NCBI GenBank assembly: GCA_026645815.1
Contig: JAPKMR010000025.1
Coordinates: 1 to 50,443, forward strand
Length of the DNA: 50,443 bases
Source: Anaerolineae bacterium
Lineage (GTDB): Bacteria; Chloroflexota; Anaerolineae; B4-G1; SLSP01
Reading direction: 5' to 3'
In this document: piece after piece, positions 7,813 to 16,456 of the stretch
How positions within the stretch are numbered: position 1 is the stretch's first letter
How the letters are laid out: each line of letters starts with the position of its first letter
Notes under the pieces: model-generated
What the model was told of the DNA's origin: nothing
Seen by the model: the letters and a program-made list of their open reading frames with translations, nothing else
Databases searched by the model: none
Made by a program: the position numbers and the translations under genes

Positions 7813-8910
7813 ATGAAACGCTATGTCTGGATGACACTGTCCCTTGTTTTGATTGCGGCGATGCTCCTTTCTGGTTGCGCCAAGAAGGCCACACCTGGTG
7901 GCACGCCCGAAGACCCTTACAAAGTTGCCTTCATCTACATTGGCCCTCCTGGTGACCTGGGGTGGACTTACGAGCACGACCGCGGTCGCAAGGCCCTGGA
8001 GGCTGAGTATGGCGATCGCATCGAGACCAAGTACATCGAAAACGTCCCCGAAGGCCCCGACGCGGCGCGTGTGATCCGCGAATTTGCCCAACAGGGCTAC
8101 GATATGGTTTTTGCCACATCCTTTGGTTACATGGACCCCATGGTGGAGGTGGCGCAGGAATTCCCCGACGTTAAATTCGAACATTGCTCCGGCTACAAGA
8201 CTGCGGATAACCTTGCTACATACTTCGGGCGCATGTACCAGGCGCGCTACCTCGCCGGTATCGTGGCGGGTCGGATGACGAAGAACAATATCATCGGTTA
8301 TGTTGCCGCTTTTGCTATCCCTGAGGTGGTGCGTGGTATTGATGCCTTCACACTGGGTGTGCGCTCAGTTAACCCGGAGGCTCAGGTCTACGTGGTGTGG
8401 ACGAACACCTGGTTCGATCCGGTGATCGAGCGCGAGGCCGCCGTGGCTCTGTTGGATGAGGGCGCTGATATCATCACCCAGCACCAGGACACCACCGAAC
8501 CTCAGAAGGCTGCTCAGGAACGCGGCATGTTGAGCATCGGCTATGACTCTGACATGCGTGCTTTCGTCGGCGATACCGTGCTCACCAGCCCCATGTGGAA
8601 CTGGGGTCCGTATTACATTCAGACCATAGGCGCCGCGATGGATGGCACGTGGGCGACCCATCAATACTGGGGACCCATGGAAGATGGTGTGACGGGCCTG
8701 GCTGAGTATAGCCCCAAAGTGCCGCAGGATGTGCGCGATGAGGTAGAAGCCGCGCGTCAGAAAATCTACGATGGGAATGACGTATTCTGTGGCCCCATCA
8801 AGGATCAGAACGGTCAGGAACGAGTTGCAGCCGGGCAGTGCATGACGGATGCTGATATGCTCGGTCTCGATTGGCTCGTTGAGGGTGTGATCGGCACTAT
8901 CTCGGAGTAA
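7813..8910 (+). CDS. BMP family ABC transporter substrate-binding lipoprotein (first copy)
   Basis: This is an extracytoplasmic substrate-binding lipoprotein of the Bmp/PnrA family, whose studied members bind purine nucleosides. It has 365 residues with a signal peptide and lipobox LLSGC (Cys22). The mature fold starts with PYKVAFIYIGPPGDLGW and contains YDMVFATSFGYMD and ARYLAGIVAGRMTKNN, as expected for the family. The frame is open from 7696, but the signal peptide and GGAGGAGG fix ATG 7813. It is the first gene of an 11-kb importer block, led by a strong promoter. A perfect 16-bp hairpin follows the stop codon and may raise its expression over the downstream genes. Nucleoside specificity is inferred from the family. 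Confidence 0.92.
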   Translation: MKRYVWMTLSLVLIAAMLLSGCAKKATPGGTPEDPYKVAFIYIGPPGDLGWTYEHDRGRKALEAEYGDRIETKYIENVPEGPDAARVIREFAQQGYDMVFATSFGYMDPMVEVAQEFPDVKFEHCSGYKTADNLATYFGRMYQARYLAGIVAGRMTKNNIIGYVAAFAIPEVVRGIDAFTLGVRSVNPEAQVYVVWTNTWFDPVIEREAAVALLDEGADIITQHQDTTEPQKAAQERGMLSIGYDSDMRAFVGDTVLTSPMWNWGPYYIQTIGAAMDGTWATHQYWGPMEDGVTGLAEYSPKVPQDVRDEVEAARQKIYDGNDVFCGPIKDQNGQERVAAGQCMTDADMLGLDWLVEGVIGTISE

Positions 8911-8918
8911 TTGGAGTT

Positions 8919-8955
8919 GATTTCTCGGTGGGGGGGATACCCCCACCGAGAAATC
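8919..8955. other. Perfect 16-bp hairpin between lipoprotein and ATPase genes
   Basis: Arms 8919-8934 and 8940-8955 are exact reverse complements (GATTTCTCGGTGGGGG and its partner) with a 5-base loop. There is no T-run after it, so it is unlikely to be a simple intrinsic terminator. In this position an RNA hairpin typically protects the upstream message or partly terminates it, giving more binding protein than ATPase. Confidence 0.9.
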
Positions 8956-9048
8956 TCACCTCGACCTTGCTACAGACTGTTGGGCGTAATTTCATCCCGC
9001 AATGTTTGTGGCAGTTTGCTTTTAGGAGTATTTACGGCGCAGGTTTCA

Positions 9049-10623
9049 ATGAACGATCAACCAAAGCCAATTCTCGAAATGTTGGGAATCACCAAGCGGT
9101 TCCCTGGCGTGCTCGCCAATGACCGTGTAGATCTCGAGCTCTACCCCGGTGAAGTATTGGCCCTCTTGGGCGAAAATGGGGCGGGCAAGAGCACATTGAT
9201 GAATATATTGGTCGGGCTTTATCGTCCGGATGAAGGAGAAATTCGCATGCGCGGACAGCGGGTGGAGATTCATTCGCCCCGCGATGCGGCAGCTTTAGGT
9301 ATTGGCATGGTGCATCAGAATTTCATGCTCGTCAAAACCATGACCGTTGCCGAGAATATCATTCTGGGTTTGAGTGATTTGCCGTTTGTGCCTGATCTCC
9401 GCGACGTAAGCCAACGCATTCGTGAACTCTCACAACGCTACCGGCTGCAAGTGGACCCAGATGCCTATATCTGGCAGCTGGGTGTGGGTGAGCAGCAGCG
9501 GGTGGAAATCCTCAAACTCGTCTATCGCGGGGCAGAGGTCCTTATCCTGGATGAACCTACCGCCGTGTTGACACCCCAGGAAGCGCGGGAATTGCAGGGC
9601 GTGTTGCGGATCATGACCGCCGAGGGCAAGTCTGCGATTTTCATCACCCATAAGATGGAGGAGGTGATGACTTTCTCCGATTGGGTGCGGGTGTTGCAGC
9701 AGGGGCGGTTGACGGCCGTGCGTAGAACAGCGGAAACTTCGCCTCAGGAACTGGCACGGCTGATGGTGGGGCGCGAGGTCCTGTTTCGCCTTGATCGGAA
9801 AGACTGTGTCTTGGGCGAGAAAATCCTGGAACTGCGTGGTATCTCCGCAACCGATGACCGGGGATTACCGGCGCTGCGAGAAGCCACCTTCGACATTCAT
9901 GGTGGGGAAATTCTGGGGATTGCGGGTGTAGCGGGCAATGGGCAATCGCAACTGGCAGAAGTAGTCACTGGATTGCGCCGCACTACGCAGGGCCGGATTC
10001 TGATCCGTGGCAAGGATTTGACCCATGCCTCCCCCTTGGAGATGATTCGCGCGGGCGTGAGCCACATTCCAGCCGACCGTATTGGCATGGGGGCGGTGGG
10101 AAATATGGCAGTGGCAGACAACCTGGCTATGAAGGGCTATCGCGGTTCGCCGATTAGCGAGCGGGGAGTCCTGCAACCTCGCAATATTCTGGAGTTTGCC
10201 AAACGTATGATCGAGACCTTTCGCATTGCCACGCCTACGCCTCAAACGCGTATCAAGTTTCTCTCCGGCGGCAATATCCAGAAAGCTATCCTGGCCCGCG
10301 AGATTGATGCCTGTGATGGGCTGATGGTAGCCGTTTATCCGGCGCGCGGGTTGGACGTGGGTGCGACCGAGGCGGTGCGCAAAATGTTGTTGTCGGAGCG
10401 CGAGCAGGGTTTAGCAGTGTTGTTGATTTCGGAAGACCTGGAGGAGCTGCTCACCATCGCTGATCGTATTGTGGTGTTGTTCGCCGGTCAGGTGATGGGA
10501 ATTGTGCCCTCTGCACAGGCTACCGTTGAAATGCTGGGTTTGATGATGGCTGGTGTGCCGCTGGCAGATATTCCTGCCTCGGCAGATTCTACTGCCCTTA
10601 CACCTGCTGAGGCCACCGACTAG
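9049..10623 (+). CDS. ABC transporter ATP-binding protein, nucleoside/simple sugar type (two fused ATPase domains)
   Basis: This is the energy-coupling subunit of the first BMP-type importer, 524 residues with two tandem ATPase domains. Domain 1 has a full Walker A (GENGAGKST, 41-49), signature VGEQQRVEI and Walker B LILDEPT. Domain 2 has the degenerate P-loop GVAGNGQSQ, signature LSGGNIQKAIL and PARGLDVGA, typical of the NupO/MglA group in which only one site is canonical. An open frame runs upstream to 8911 across the hairpin, but homology begins at MNDQPKPILEMLGITKRFPG, so ATG 9049 is used. Its ribosome site is weak (AGG at 9041-9043). It is followed after 9 bases by the first permease. 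Confidence 0.92.
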   Translation: MNDQPKPILEMLGITKRFPGVLANDRVDLELYPGEVLALLGENGAGKSTLMNILVGLYRPDEGEIRMRGQRVEIHSPRDAAALGIGMVHQNFMLVKTMTVAENIILGLSDLPFVPDLRDVSQRIRELSQRYRLQVDPDAYIWQLGVGEQQRVEILKLVYRGAEVLILDEPTAVLTPQEARELQGVLRIMTAEGKSAIFITHKMEEVMTFSDWVRVLQQGRLTAVRRTAETSPQELARLMVGREVLFRLDRKDCVLGEKILELRGISATDDRGLPALREATFDIHGGEILGIAGVAGNGQSQLAEVVTGLRRTTQGRILIRGKDLTHASPLEMIRAGVSHIPADRIGMGAVGNMAVADNLAMKGYRGSPISERGVLQPRNILEFAKRMIETFRIATPTPQTRIKFLSGGNIQKAILAREIDACDGLMVAVYPARGLDVGATEAVRKMLLSEREQGLAVLLISEDLEELLTIADRIVVLFAGQVMGIVPSAQATVEMLGLMMAGVPLADIPASADSTALTPAEATD

Positions 10624-10632
10624 GAGGTTCTG

Positions 10633-11748
10633 ATGCGCATCGTCTTTGAAAAACGGCAATCTGTCTCGCGCCAGGCCATTATCTTGGTCCCAGTGATTTC
10701 TTTCCTGGTTTCATTGCTGCTGGGCGCTATTTTGTTGTTGGTCTCAGGGGCCAATCCTTTGACGACCTATGCGGCCATGGCACGGGGGACTTTCGGCTCG
10801 GTTTATAGCCTCTCGGAAACGCTGGTCAAAGCCATTCCGTTGATGTTGACGGGGCTAGGCGTCTCGATCGCTTTTAGGATGCAATTCTGGAATATCGGCG
10901 CCGAGGGGCAGCTGGTTCTAGGGGGCGTCGCTGCAGCGTGGGCCGCATTATTTCTCAATGGGGTGATTCCGGATGTGCTATTGCTGCCCGTGGCGATTCT
11001 TGCCGGCATGTTAGCAGGGGCTTTCTGGGCCGGTGTTCCGGCAGGGTTGAAGGCGTATTTGGGTGTGGATGAGACGCTGACTTCGTTGATGTTGAATTAT
11101 GTGGCGATTTTGCTGGCTTCGCATCTGTATTATGGACCATGGCGCGATCCACAGGGCTATGGTTTCCCGGGGACGGCGCAGTTTCCCGTCATAGCGTGGT
11201 TGCCTCGCCTGTGGGGACGCGCCCATTGGGGGTTGATTTTTGCCGTAATTGCAGCGGCGTTGTTGTGGTTCATTCTCAATCGCACCCGCTGGGGTTTTGA
11301 ACTGAAGATTATTGGGGAAAACAAAACCGCCGCGCATTACCTGGGCATCAATATCGCGCGGAATGTCCTATTGGCTTTGTTGCTCTCCGGTGCGTTGAGT
11401 GGTTTGGCTGGCGCATGTGAGGTGACAGGCATCTCCCGCCGTCTGCAACAAGGACTTTCGATTGGTTATGGTTATACGGCCATCATTGTCGCCTGGATGG
11501 CACAGCTCAACCCCTTTGCGGTGTTGTTCGTGGCGGTGTTGATGGGGGCGCTTCTGGTAGGCGGGGATCAGGTGCAGATGATGATGCGATTGCCAGCCTC
11601 GATGGGATTGGTGCTGCAGGGCATGATTCTCTTCCCGATGTTGGCCGGTAGTTTGTTCACCGAATATCGTCTACGTCTCATTCACCGCGAACCTGCAGCT
11701 GAGACGTCACCGGCGACATCTGTGCCGGGCGCGGAGGTGCAGTCATGA
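10633..11748 (+). CDS. ABC transporter permease, BPD_transp_2 family (NupP-like)
   Basis: One of the two membrane subunits of the first importer; 371 residues with about eight to ten hydrophobic helices. The family's central signature is present: NIGAEGQLVLGGVAAAWAAL (about 87-106) and later TAAHYLGINIARN. AGGAGG precedes ATG 10633. Its stop overlaps the start of the next permease by four bases (ATGA), so the two are translationally coupled. It resembles the gene at 13238 in the second importer, including the NIG-EGQLV motif, and the two are probably ancient duplicates. Substrate is inferred only from the BMP context. Confidence 0.9.
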   Translation: MRIVFEKRQSVSRQAIILVPVISFLVSLLLGAILLLVSGANPLTTYAAMARGTFGSVYSLSETLVKAIPLMLTGLGVSIAFRMQFWNIGAEGQLVLGGVAAAWAALFLNGVIPDVLLLPVAILAGMLAGAFWAGVPAGLKAYLGVDETLTSLMLNYVAILLASHLYYGPWRDPQGYGFPGTAQFPVIAWLPRLWGRAHWGLIFAVIAAALLWFILNRTRWGFELKIIGENKTAAHYLGINIARNVLLALLLSGALSGLAGACEVTGISRRLQQGLSIGYGYTAIIVAWMAQLNPFAVLFVAVLMGALLVGGDQVQMMMRLPASMGLVLQGMILFPMLAGSLFTEYRLRLIHREPAAETSPATSVPGAEVQS

Positions 11749-12704
11749 GTGTCTTTGCCTTAATTTCCTCGATTCTCGCCATCACTTTGCGCGCTGGCAC
11801 CTCATTGATTTACGCGACGGTGGGGGAGATTTACACAGAACGTTCCGGCATCCTCAATCTGGGGCTGGAAGGCATGATGCTGATGGGCGCTGTGACGGCT
11901 TTTGCCACCGCTTTTTATACCGGTAGCTTGTGGCTTGCGCTGCTTGTGGCGGTGATTGTCGGTGGCTTGTTGGCGGCGTTGCACGCATTTCTCTGCGTCA
12001 CCATGCGCGCTAATCAGGTGGTCAGTGGACTGAGCATCACCTTATTCGGCTCCGGTCTGGCGAGTTTCCTGGGGCAGCGTTTGGGTCCGGCTTCGAATAA
12101 CTATTTCCTGGTGGGTATGGTCGGACCTAAGTTCTCTCCGGTTCCCATTCCTGTCCTGAGCACCTTGCCATTGATAGGTGCTTTATTCAACCAGGATCTT
12201 CTCACCTATGTCGTGTATTTATTGATGCCGCTGGCATGGTTCTATCTTTACAAGACCCGTGCTGGACTGAGCTTGCGTGCTGTGGGTGAAAGTCCCCAAA
12301 CGGCTGATGCGATGGGCATTGATGTGGTGCGCACGCGTTACCTTTACACTATCCTGGGGGGTATGTTGACCGGTCTGGGCGGGGCGCACCTCTCGCTGGC
12401 TTACACTCCGGGATGGACCGAGAATCTGACCGGCGGACGCGGCTGGATCGTGATCGCGTTGGTCATCTTTGCCATGTGGAATCCTGGACGGGCTGTGTTG
12501 GGGGCGGTGCTATTCGGCGGTATTAATGCTGTGCAGTTTCGGCTCCAGGCTGCTGGCACGGCAATTCCCGCAGCTTTTCTCAACATGCTGCCTTATTTGA
12601 CTACGATTTTGGTTTTGGTCGTGATGACTTGGTGGGAGGCATTGAGCAAGCGCATTGGCGCCCCGGCGGCGCTGGGCAAGGCTTACATGCGGGAAGAGAA
12701 ATGA
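11745..12704 (+). CDS. ABC transporter permease, BPD_transp_2 family (NupQ-like)
   Basis: The second membrane subunit of the first importer; 319 residues, shorter than its partner as usual for this pair. Characteristic stretches are GEIYTERSGILNLGLEGMMLMGA (about 27-49), TMRANQVVSGLSITLFGSGLA and LRAVGESPQTADAMGIDVVRTRYLYT. It starts inside the stop codon region of the previous permease (ATGA overlap). It is paralogous to the gene at 14407, which shares the SGVLNLG-EGQ and AVGE-PEAADSLG patterns. Forty bases separate it from the thioesterase gene. Confidence 0.9.
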   Translation: MSVFALISSILAITLRAGTSLIYATVGEIYTERSGILNLGLEGMMLMGAVTAFATAFYTGSLWLALLVAVIVGGLLAALHAFLCVTMRANQVVSGLSITLFGSGLASFLGQRLGPASNNYFLVGMVGPKFSPVPIPVLSTLPLIGALFNQDLLTYVVYLLMPLAWFYLYKTRAGLSLRAVGESPQTADAMGIDVVRTRYLYTILGGMLTGLGGAHLSLAYTPGWTENLTGGRGWIVIALVIFAMWNPGRAVLGAVLFGGINAVQFRLQAAGTAIPAAFLNMLPYLTTILVLVVMTWWEALSKRIGAPAALGKAYMREEK

Positions 12705-12744
12705 TGCAGGTACATCCACCTCGTGTTCAGGAGGGATTATAGCG

Positions 12745-13233
12745 TTGAGTGAAGAACCTTCAAATTTGAAACTCCAACCGACATCGCGTATGTGTTTTGT
12801 GTGTGGTCGTGATAACCCTCATGGGCTGCATTTATGTTTTTATAGTGACGAGGCTGAATCCCAGGTGACCTCATCAGTGGTGATTCCTGATGCTTATCAA
12901 GGTTATCCAGGTATCGCACATGGTGGCGTGTTAGCTGCTATTCTCGATGAGGTGACCGGGCGTGCCATCAATCTGGGACAGGACGAGACTGCATTCTGGG
13001 TTACAGCGAAGCTGGAGCTGCGTTATCGGTTGCCCACACCCACAGAGACGCCGTTGACGGCGGTAGGTTGGGTGGTTGAGCGACGCAGCCGCGCGGCGGA
13101 GGTTGCCGGCGAGCTGCGGCTTGCCGATGGTACGGTGACGGCTGAAGCGAAGGCCGTTGTCGTTTGCCCTTCTGAAGCAACCCTCGAGCAATGGGGGGCA
13201 GAACGGGCTTTCTGGCGCGTGGAACAGGAATGA
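12745..13233 (+). CDS. Hotdog-fold thioesterase (PaaI/4HBT family), TTG start
   Basis: A 162-residue hotdog protein, probably hydrolysing an acyl-CoA thioester. The family's core helix motif is clear (GIAHGGVLAAILDEVTG, about residues 59-75). An N-terminal CFVCGRDNPHGLHL segment with CxxC is typical of one PaaI-like subgroup. An open frame extends upstream into the permease gene, but TTG 12745 has AGGAGG at 12729-12734 and matches the family N-terminus. It sits between the two importer halves in the same direction and only four bases before the next permease gene, so it is very likely co-transcribed. No link between a thioesterase and this importer is known to me. Substrate unknown. Confidence 0.85.
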   Translation: MSEEPSNLKLQPTSRMCFVCGRDNPHGLHLCFYSDEAESQVTSSVVIPDAYQGYPGIAHGGVLAAILDEVTGRAINLGQDETAFWVTAKLELRYRLPTPTETPLTAVGWVVERRSRAAEVAGELRLADGTVTAEAKAVVVCPSEATLEQWGAERAFWRVEQE

Positions 13234-13237
13234 CTTT

Positions 13238-14410
13238 ATGAAACAACGGCTTATTGCGTTTTGGAATTCACCAGTGATTGATGCCTTATTGCCTGTGTTG
13301 GCAACGTTGGCAGCATTGATGGTGGGCGCGCTGATGTTGCTGGCACTGGGAGCTAATCCACTGGTCGCCTATGGGGCGTTGCTGAATGGCGCCTTTGGTA
13401 GTTTGAACTCGATTGCTGATACCCTGGTACGTGCGACCCCATTGCTCTTTGTAGGTGTAGGAATTTGTATCGCATTTCGTGGTGGTGTGACCAATATTGG
13501 CGGTGAAGGGCAGTTGGTGGTTGGGGCGCTCTGCGCGACGATGGTGGGCCTTGCTTTCCCTGATGGTCCTGCTCTGGTGGTGGTGCCCCTGGCCCTGTTA
13601 GCCGGTTTTCTGGGCGGCGCTGTTTGGGGCGGTATCCCGGGTTTGCTCAAGGCGCACTTCAACGTCAACGAAATCCTGAGCACGGTCATGATGAACCAGA
13701 TCGCCGTGCAGGGAATGAACTTCCTGCTCATTGGCCCTTTGATTGACCCGGTGCAGTTGCAGCGGGCTTCGCGCATTCCCCAGACGGCGCGGATCTCTGC
13801 CGCCTTCGACTTGCCACGGTTGGCGCCCACCCGTTTGCACTTGGGAACGCTCATCGCTATCATCATGGCGGTATTGGTCTACATCCTGCTGTGGCGTACC
13901 ACTCTGGGCTATCGTATCCGGGCGGTGGGGCTGAACCGGGAAGCTGCGCGCTACGCCGGCATCAATGTGCCGCGACATATCGCGCTTTCTCTGGCGCTGA
14001 GTGGCGCGATGGCGGGTTTGGCTGGCGCCGTGCAGATTTTCGGCGTGAACTTCCGCATGTTCACCGATGGCTCCGCGACGGGTTTCACCGGTAGCGCGGG
14101 TTTCCACGGCATTGTCGCGGCGCTCTTTGGGCAATTGCACCCCCTGGGGACGATCCCAGCCTCTTTCTTCTTCGGCGGATTGCTGGTGGGCGCTAACAGA
14201 CTGCAACGTGCAGTACAGGTTCCGGCAGCGCTGATCGTCACCCTGAACGGTTTGGTGGTCGTTTTCGTGGTCGGTACTGAACTGTGGCGCCAACAGCGCG
14301 CCCGGCGGCGTGTGGTTGAAAGGTCTTCCGATCAGGATGAGACGCCAATGGCTGGTGCGCCGGCGCCGGCGAGCTCGCCAACCGCAGCAGGTCTGGAGGG
14401 GGAAGCATGA
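13238..14410 (+). CDS. ABC transporter permease, BPD_transp_2 family (second importer, larger subunit)
   Basis: Membrane subunit of the second BMP-type importer; 390 residues. NIGGEGQLVVGALCATMVGL and LKAHFNVNEILSTVMMNQIAV are conserved in this family. The frame is open from 13157, inside the thioesterase, but similarity to the first-importer permease begins at MKQRLIAFWN, so ATG 13238 is used. No strong ribosome site is visible beyond CAGGAA, so coupling to the preceding gene is likely. The C-terminal 40 residues are a hydrophilic tail rich in Ala, Pro and Ser. It overlaps the next permease by four bases (ATGA). Confidence 0.9.
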   Translation: MKQRLIAFWNSPVIDALLPVLATLAALMVGALMLLALGANPLVAYGALLNGAFGSLNSIADTLVRATPLLFVGVGICIAFRGGVTNIGGEGQLVVGALCATMVGLAFPDGPALVVVPLALLAGFLGGAVWGGIPGLLKAHFNVNEILSTVMMNQIAVQGMNFLLIGPLIDPVQLQRASRIPQTARISAAFDLPRLAPTRLHLGTLIAIIMAVLVYILLWRTTLGYRIRAVGLNREAARYAGINVPRHIALSLALSGAMAGLAGAVQIFGVNFRMFTDGSATGFTGSAGFHGIVAALFGQLHPLGTIPASFFFGGLLVGANRLQRAVQVPAALIVTLNGLVVVFVVGTELWRQQRARRRVVERSSDQDETPMAGAPAPASSPTAAGLEGEA

Positions 14411-15339
14411 TCAGTGAACTGTTTACTGCACAGGTTTTGTTGGGGATCCTTACTTCCGGAATCCGCTTGGCTACCCCCTATCTCTATGCCGGTATTGGCG
14501 AGACTTTTGGCCAGCGCAGCGGTGTGCTCAACCTGGGGGTTGAAGGGCAAATGCTCGTTGGCGCGTTCGCGGCCTTCTATGTGGCGCGAATCACTGGAAA
14601 TCTTGGGTTGGGCTTGTTGGCTGCCTTGTTCGTAGGCGCATTGATGGGACTGGCAATGGCTTTCGTCAGTATCACCTTGCGGGCTAAACAAGGCATCAGT
14701 GGTATTGGCTTCTTCCTCTTCGGTTTGGGATTAAGCGATTTGCTGTTTCAGACCCTGCTGGGCAGCGTGCAGACTGTGAGCGGTTTTCGGCCATTGGCAA
14801 TTCCGTTGCTGAGCAAGATTCCCGTGCTGGGAGAGGTTTTCTTCAACCAGAATTTGCTGGTCTACGGCGCCTATCTGTTGGTACCTCTCGCGGCGTTTGT
14901 GATGGACAAAACAACGTTTGGTTTGAAGATTCGTGCCGTGGGCGAGAATCCAGAGGCGGCGGATTCCTTGGGTGTCAATGTGAGCCTGGTGCGTTATATT
15001 ACCGTGACTATCGGGGGGATGCTATCAGGTTTGGCCGGCGCTTCGCTTTCTATTGCGCTTCTCAACGTCTTTCAGCAGAACCTGACCAGCGGTCTGGGCT
15101 TCATTGCGGTCGCCCTGGTCTATTTCGGTGGTTGGCGCCCCTGGGGTGTGCTGGCAGGGGCCTTGTTGTTCAGTATGGTCAATGCGTTGCAGCTTTGGGT
15201 GCAGGTGCTGGGACTGCCCATTCCATCCGAGTTTGCCGTGATGATGCCTTACGTATTGACCATTGTGGCGTTGGTCGTGGCGGTGCAGCGTGTACGCCCC
15301 CCCACGGCGTTAACCAAGCCCTTCATACGCGAGGGCTGA
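14407..15339 (+). CDS. ABC transporter permease, BPD_transp_2 family (second importer, smaller subunit)
   Basis: The partner permease of the gene at 13238; 310 residues. It has GETFGQRSGVLNLGVEGQMLVGAF (about 27-50) and IRAVGENPEAADSLGVNVSLVRY (about 176-198), matching the first-importer permease at 11745. Its start overlaps the previous stop (ATGA), so translation is coupled. After it comes a 108-base gap with only a weak GC hairpin near 15346-15368, then the second lipoprotein gene. Confidence 0.9.
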   Translation: MISELFTAQVLLGILTSGIRLATPYLYAGIGETFGQRSGVLNLGVEGQMLVGAFAAFYVARITGNLGLGLLAALFVGALMGLAMAFVSITLRAKQGISGIGFFLFGLGLSDLLFQTLLGSVQTVSGFRPLAIPLLSKIPVLGEVFFNQNLLVYGAYLLVPLAAFVMDKTTFGLKIRAVGENPEAADSLGVNVSLVRYITVTIGGMLSGLAGASLSIALLNVFQQNLTSGLGFIAVALVYFGGWRPWGVLAGALLFSMVNALQLWVQVLGLPIPSEFAVMMPYVLTIVALVVAVQRVRPPTALTKPFIREG

Positions 15340-15447
15340 GCGTGGGCGGGTTGAATATCATCCCGCGCGTTCTTGCCTGACTGTGTTTCGACTGTTTGAT
15401 ATCTCTATGGCCTGAGTGCCCAATCTTAGTTCAAAAGGAGAGTTCTG

Positions 15448-16449
15448 ATGCGTAAGCTGGCTCGTATTGCAAGTATAGTGTTGTTGGTGGCTATTTTGAC
15501 CAGTGCTTGCGGCGCTGGTGGCGATAGCGGTGGCGATAAGCCCTTCCGTATTGCCGTGGTGACGCCGAGTGCCAAGAATGACCTGGCGTTCAGCCAGAGC
15601 ATCTATGAATCCTTGCTCAAGGTGCAGCAAGCGATGGGTGGTCCCGAGAAACTCGAATTCGTCATCTCTGAGAACATGTTCGTGGTGGATGATGCCGGCG
15701 CCGCAATTCGTGACTACGCCAGTCAGGGCTATGACTTGGTCATTGGCCATGGCTCGCAGTATGGCGGCGTTTTGCAGGAGATCGCACCTGATTTCCCCAA
15801 GACCAGCTTCGCCCATGGGACTACGGTGGATACTTTCGTGGATAAGGGTATCACCAACGTCTTCGCCTATGAGGCGCGCTCCGAGCAAGGTGGTTATGTC
15901 AACGGTGTGATAGCTGGTGCGTTGACCAAGAGCAATGTTATCGGCGTGGTAGGCCCTATCGAGACCGGTGATGCCAAGCTCTATGTGGATGGCTTCGTCG
16001 CGGGCGCTAAATCGCAGAACCCCAATGCCCAGGTCAACGTCAACTGGATTGGCTCCTTCAGTGATGTGGCCCTGGCTTCTGAGGCTGCACAGACACATGT
16101 CAAGGCTGGCGCGGACGTGATGGCGGGCACAGCTCAGATGGTGGTCGGCGCTATCGGCGTGGCGAAGGAAAACAACGCGCTCTGGTTCGGGACGCAGGCC
16201 AGTCAGACGTCATTAGCACCAGATGTGGTGGTCGCAAATCAGATCTATGATTGGTCGGGTGTCATCACCGAGATTATAGACCTGATCGGTAAGGGCACCC
16301 TGGGCGGTCAGGCGTTCCAGATCACCCTGGCAAATAAGGGCTTGTACATCGAATATAACACGGCTTATAACCTGCCTGCTGAGGTCAAAGATTTGGCTGA
16401 AGCAACGGTTGATGCCATTGTAACTGGCGCTATCAACGTCGCGCCCTGA
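15448..16449 (+). CDS. BMP family ABC transporter substrate-binding lipoprotein (second copy)
   Basis: A second Bmp/PnrA-type binding lipoprotein, 333 residues, with lipobox LTSAC (Cys21) and a Gly/Asp/Ser linker after it. The mature part starts with KPFRIAVVTPSAKNDLAFSQS and has YDLVIGHGSQYGG and GGYVNGVIAGALTKSNVIGVVG. It differs strongly from the copy at 7813, so the two importers probably take different ligands. AGGAGA precedes ATG 15448. Unlike the first copy it lies after its permeases, seven bases before its ATPase gene. It may read from the upstream operon promoter, because no clear promoter was found in the 108-base gap before it. Confidence 0.91.
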   Translation: MRKLARIASIVLLVAILTSACGAGGDSGGDKPFRIAVVTPSAKNDLAFSQSIYESLLKVQQAMGGPEKLEFVISENMFVVDDAGAAIRDYASQGYDLVIGHGSQYGGVLQEIAPDFPKTSFAHGTTVDTFVDKGITNVFAYEARSEQGGYVNGVIAGALTKSNVIGVVGPIETGDAKLYVDGFVAGAKSQNPNAQVNVNWIGSFSDVALASEAAQTHVKAGADVMAGTAQMVVGAIGVAKENNALWFGTQASQTSLAPDVVVANQIYDWSGVITEIIDLIGKGTLGGQAFQITLANKGLYIEYNTAYNLPAEVKDLAEATVDAIVTGAINVAP

Positions 16450-16456
16450 GACAGCA

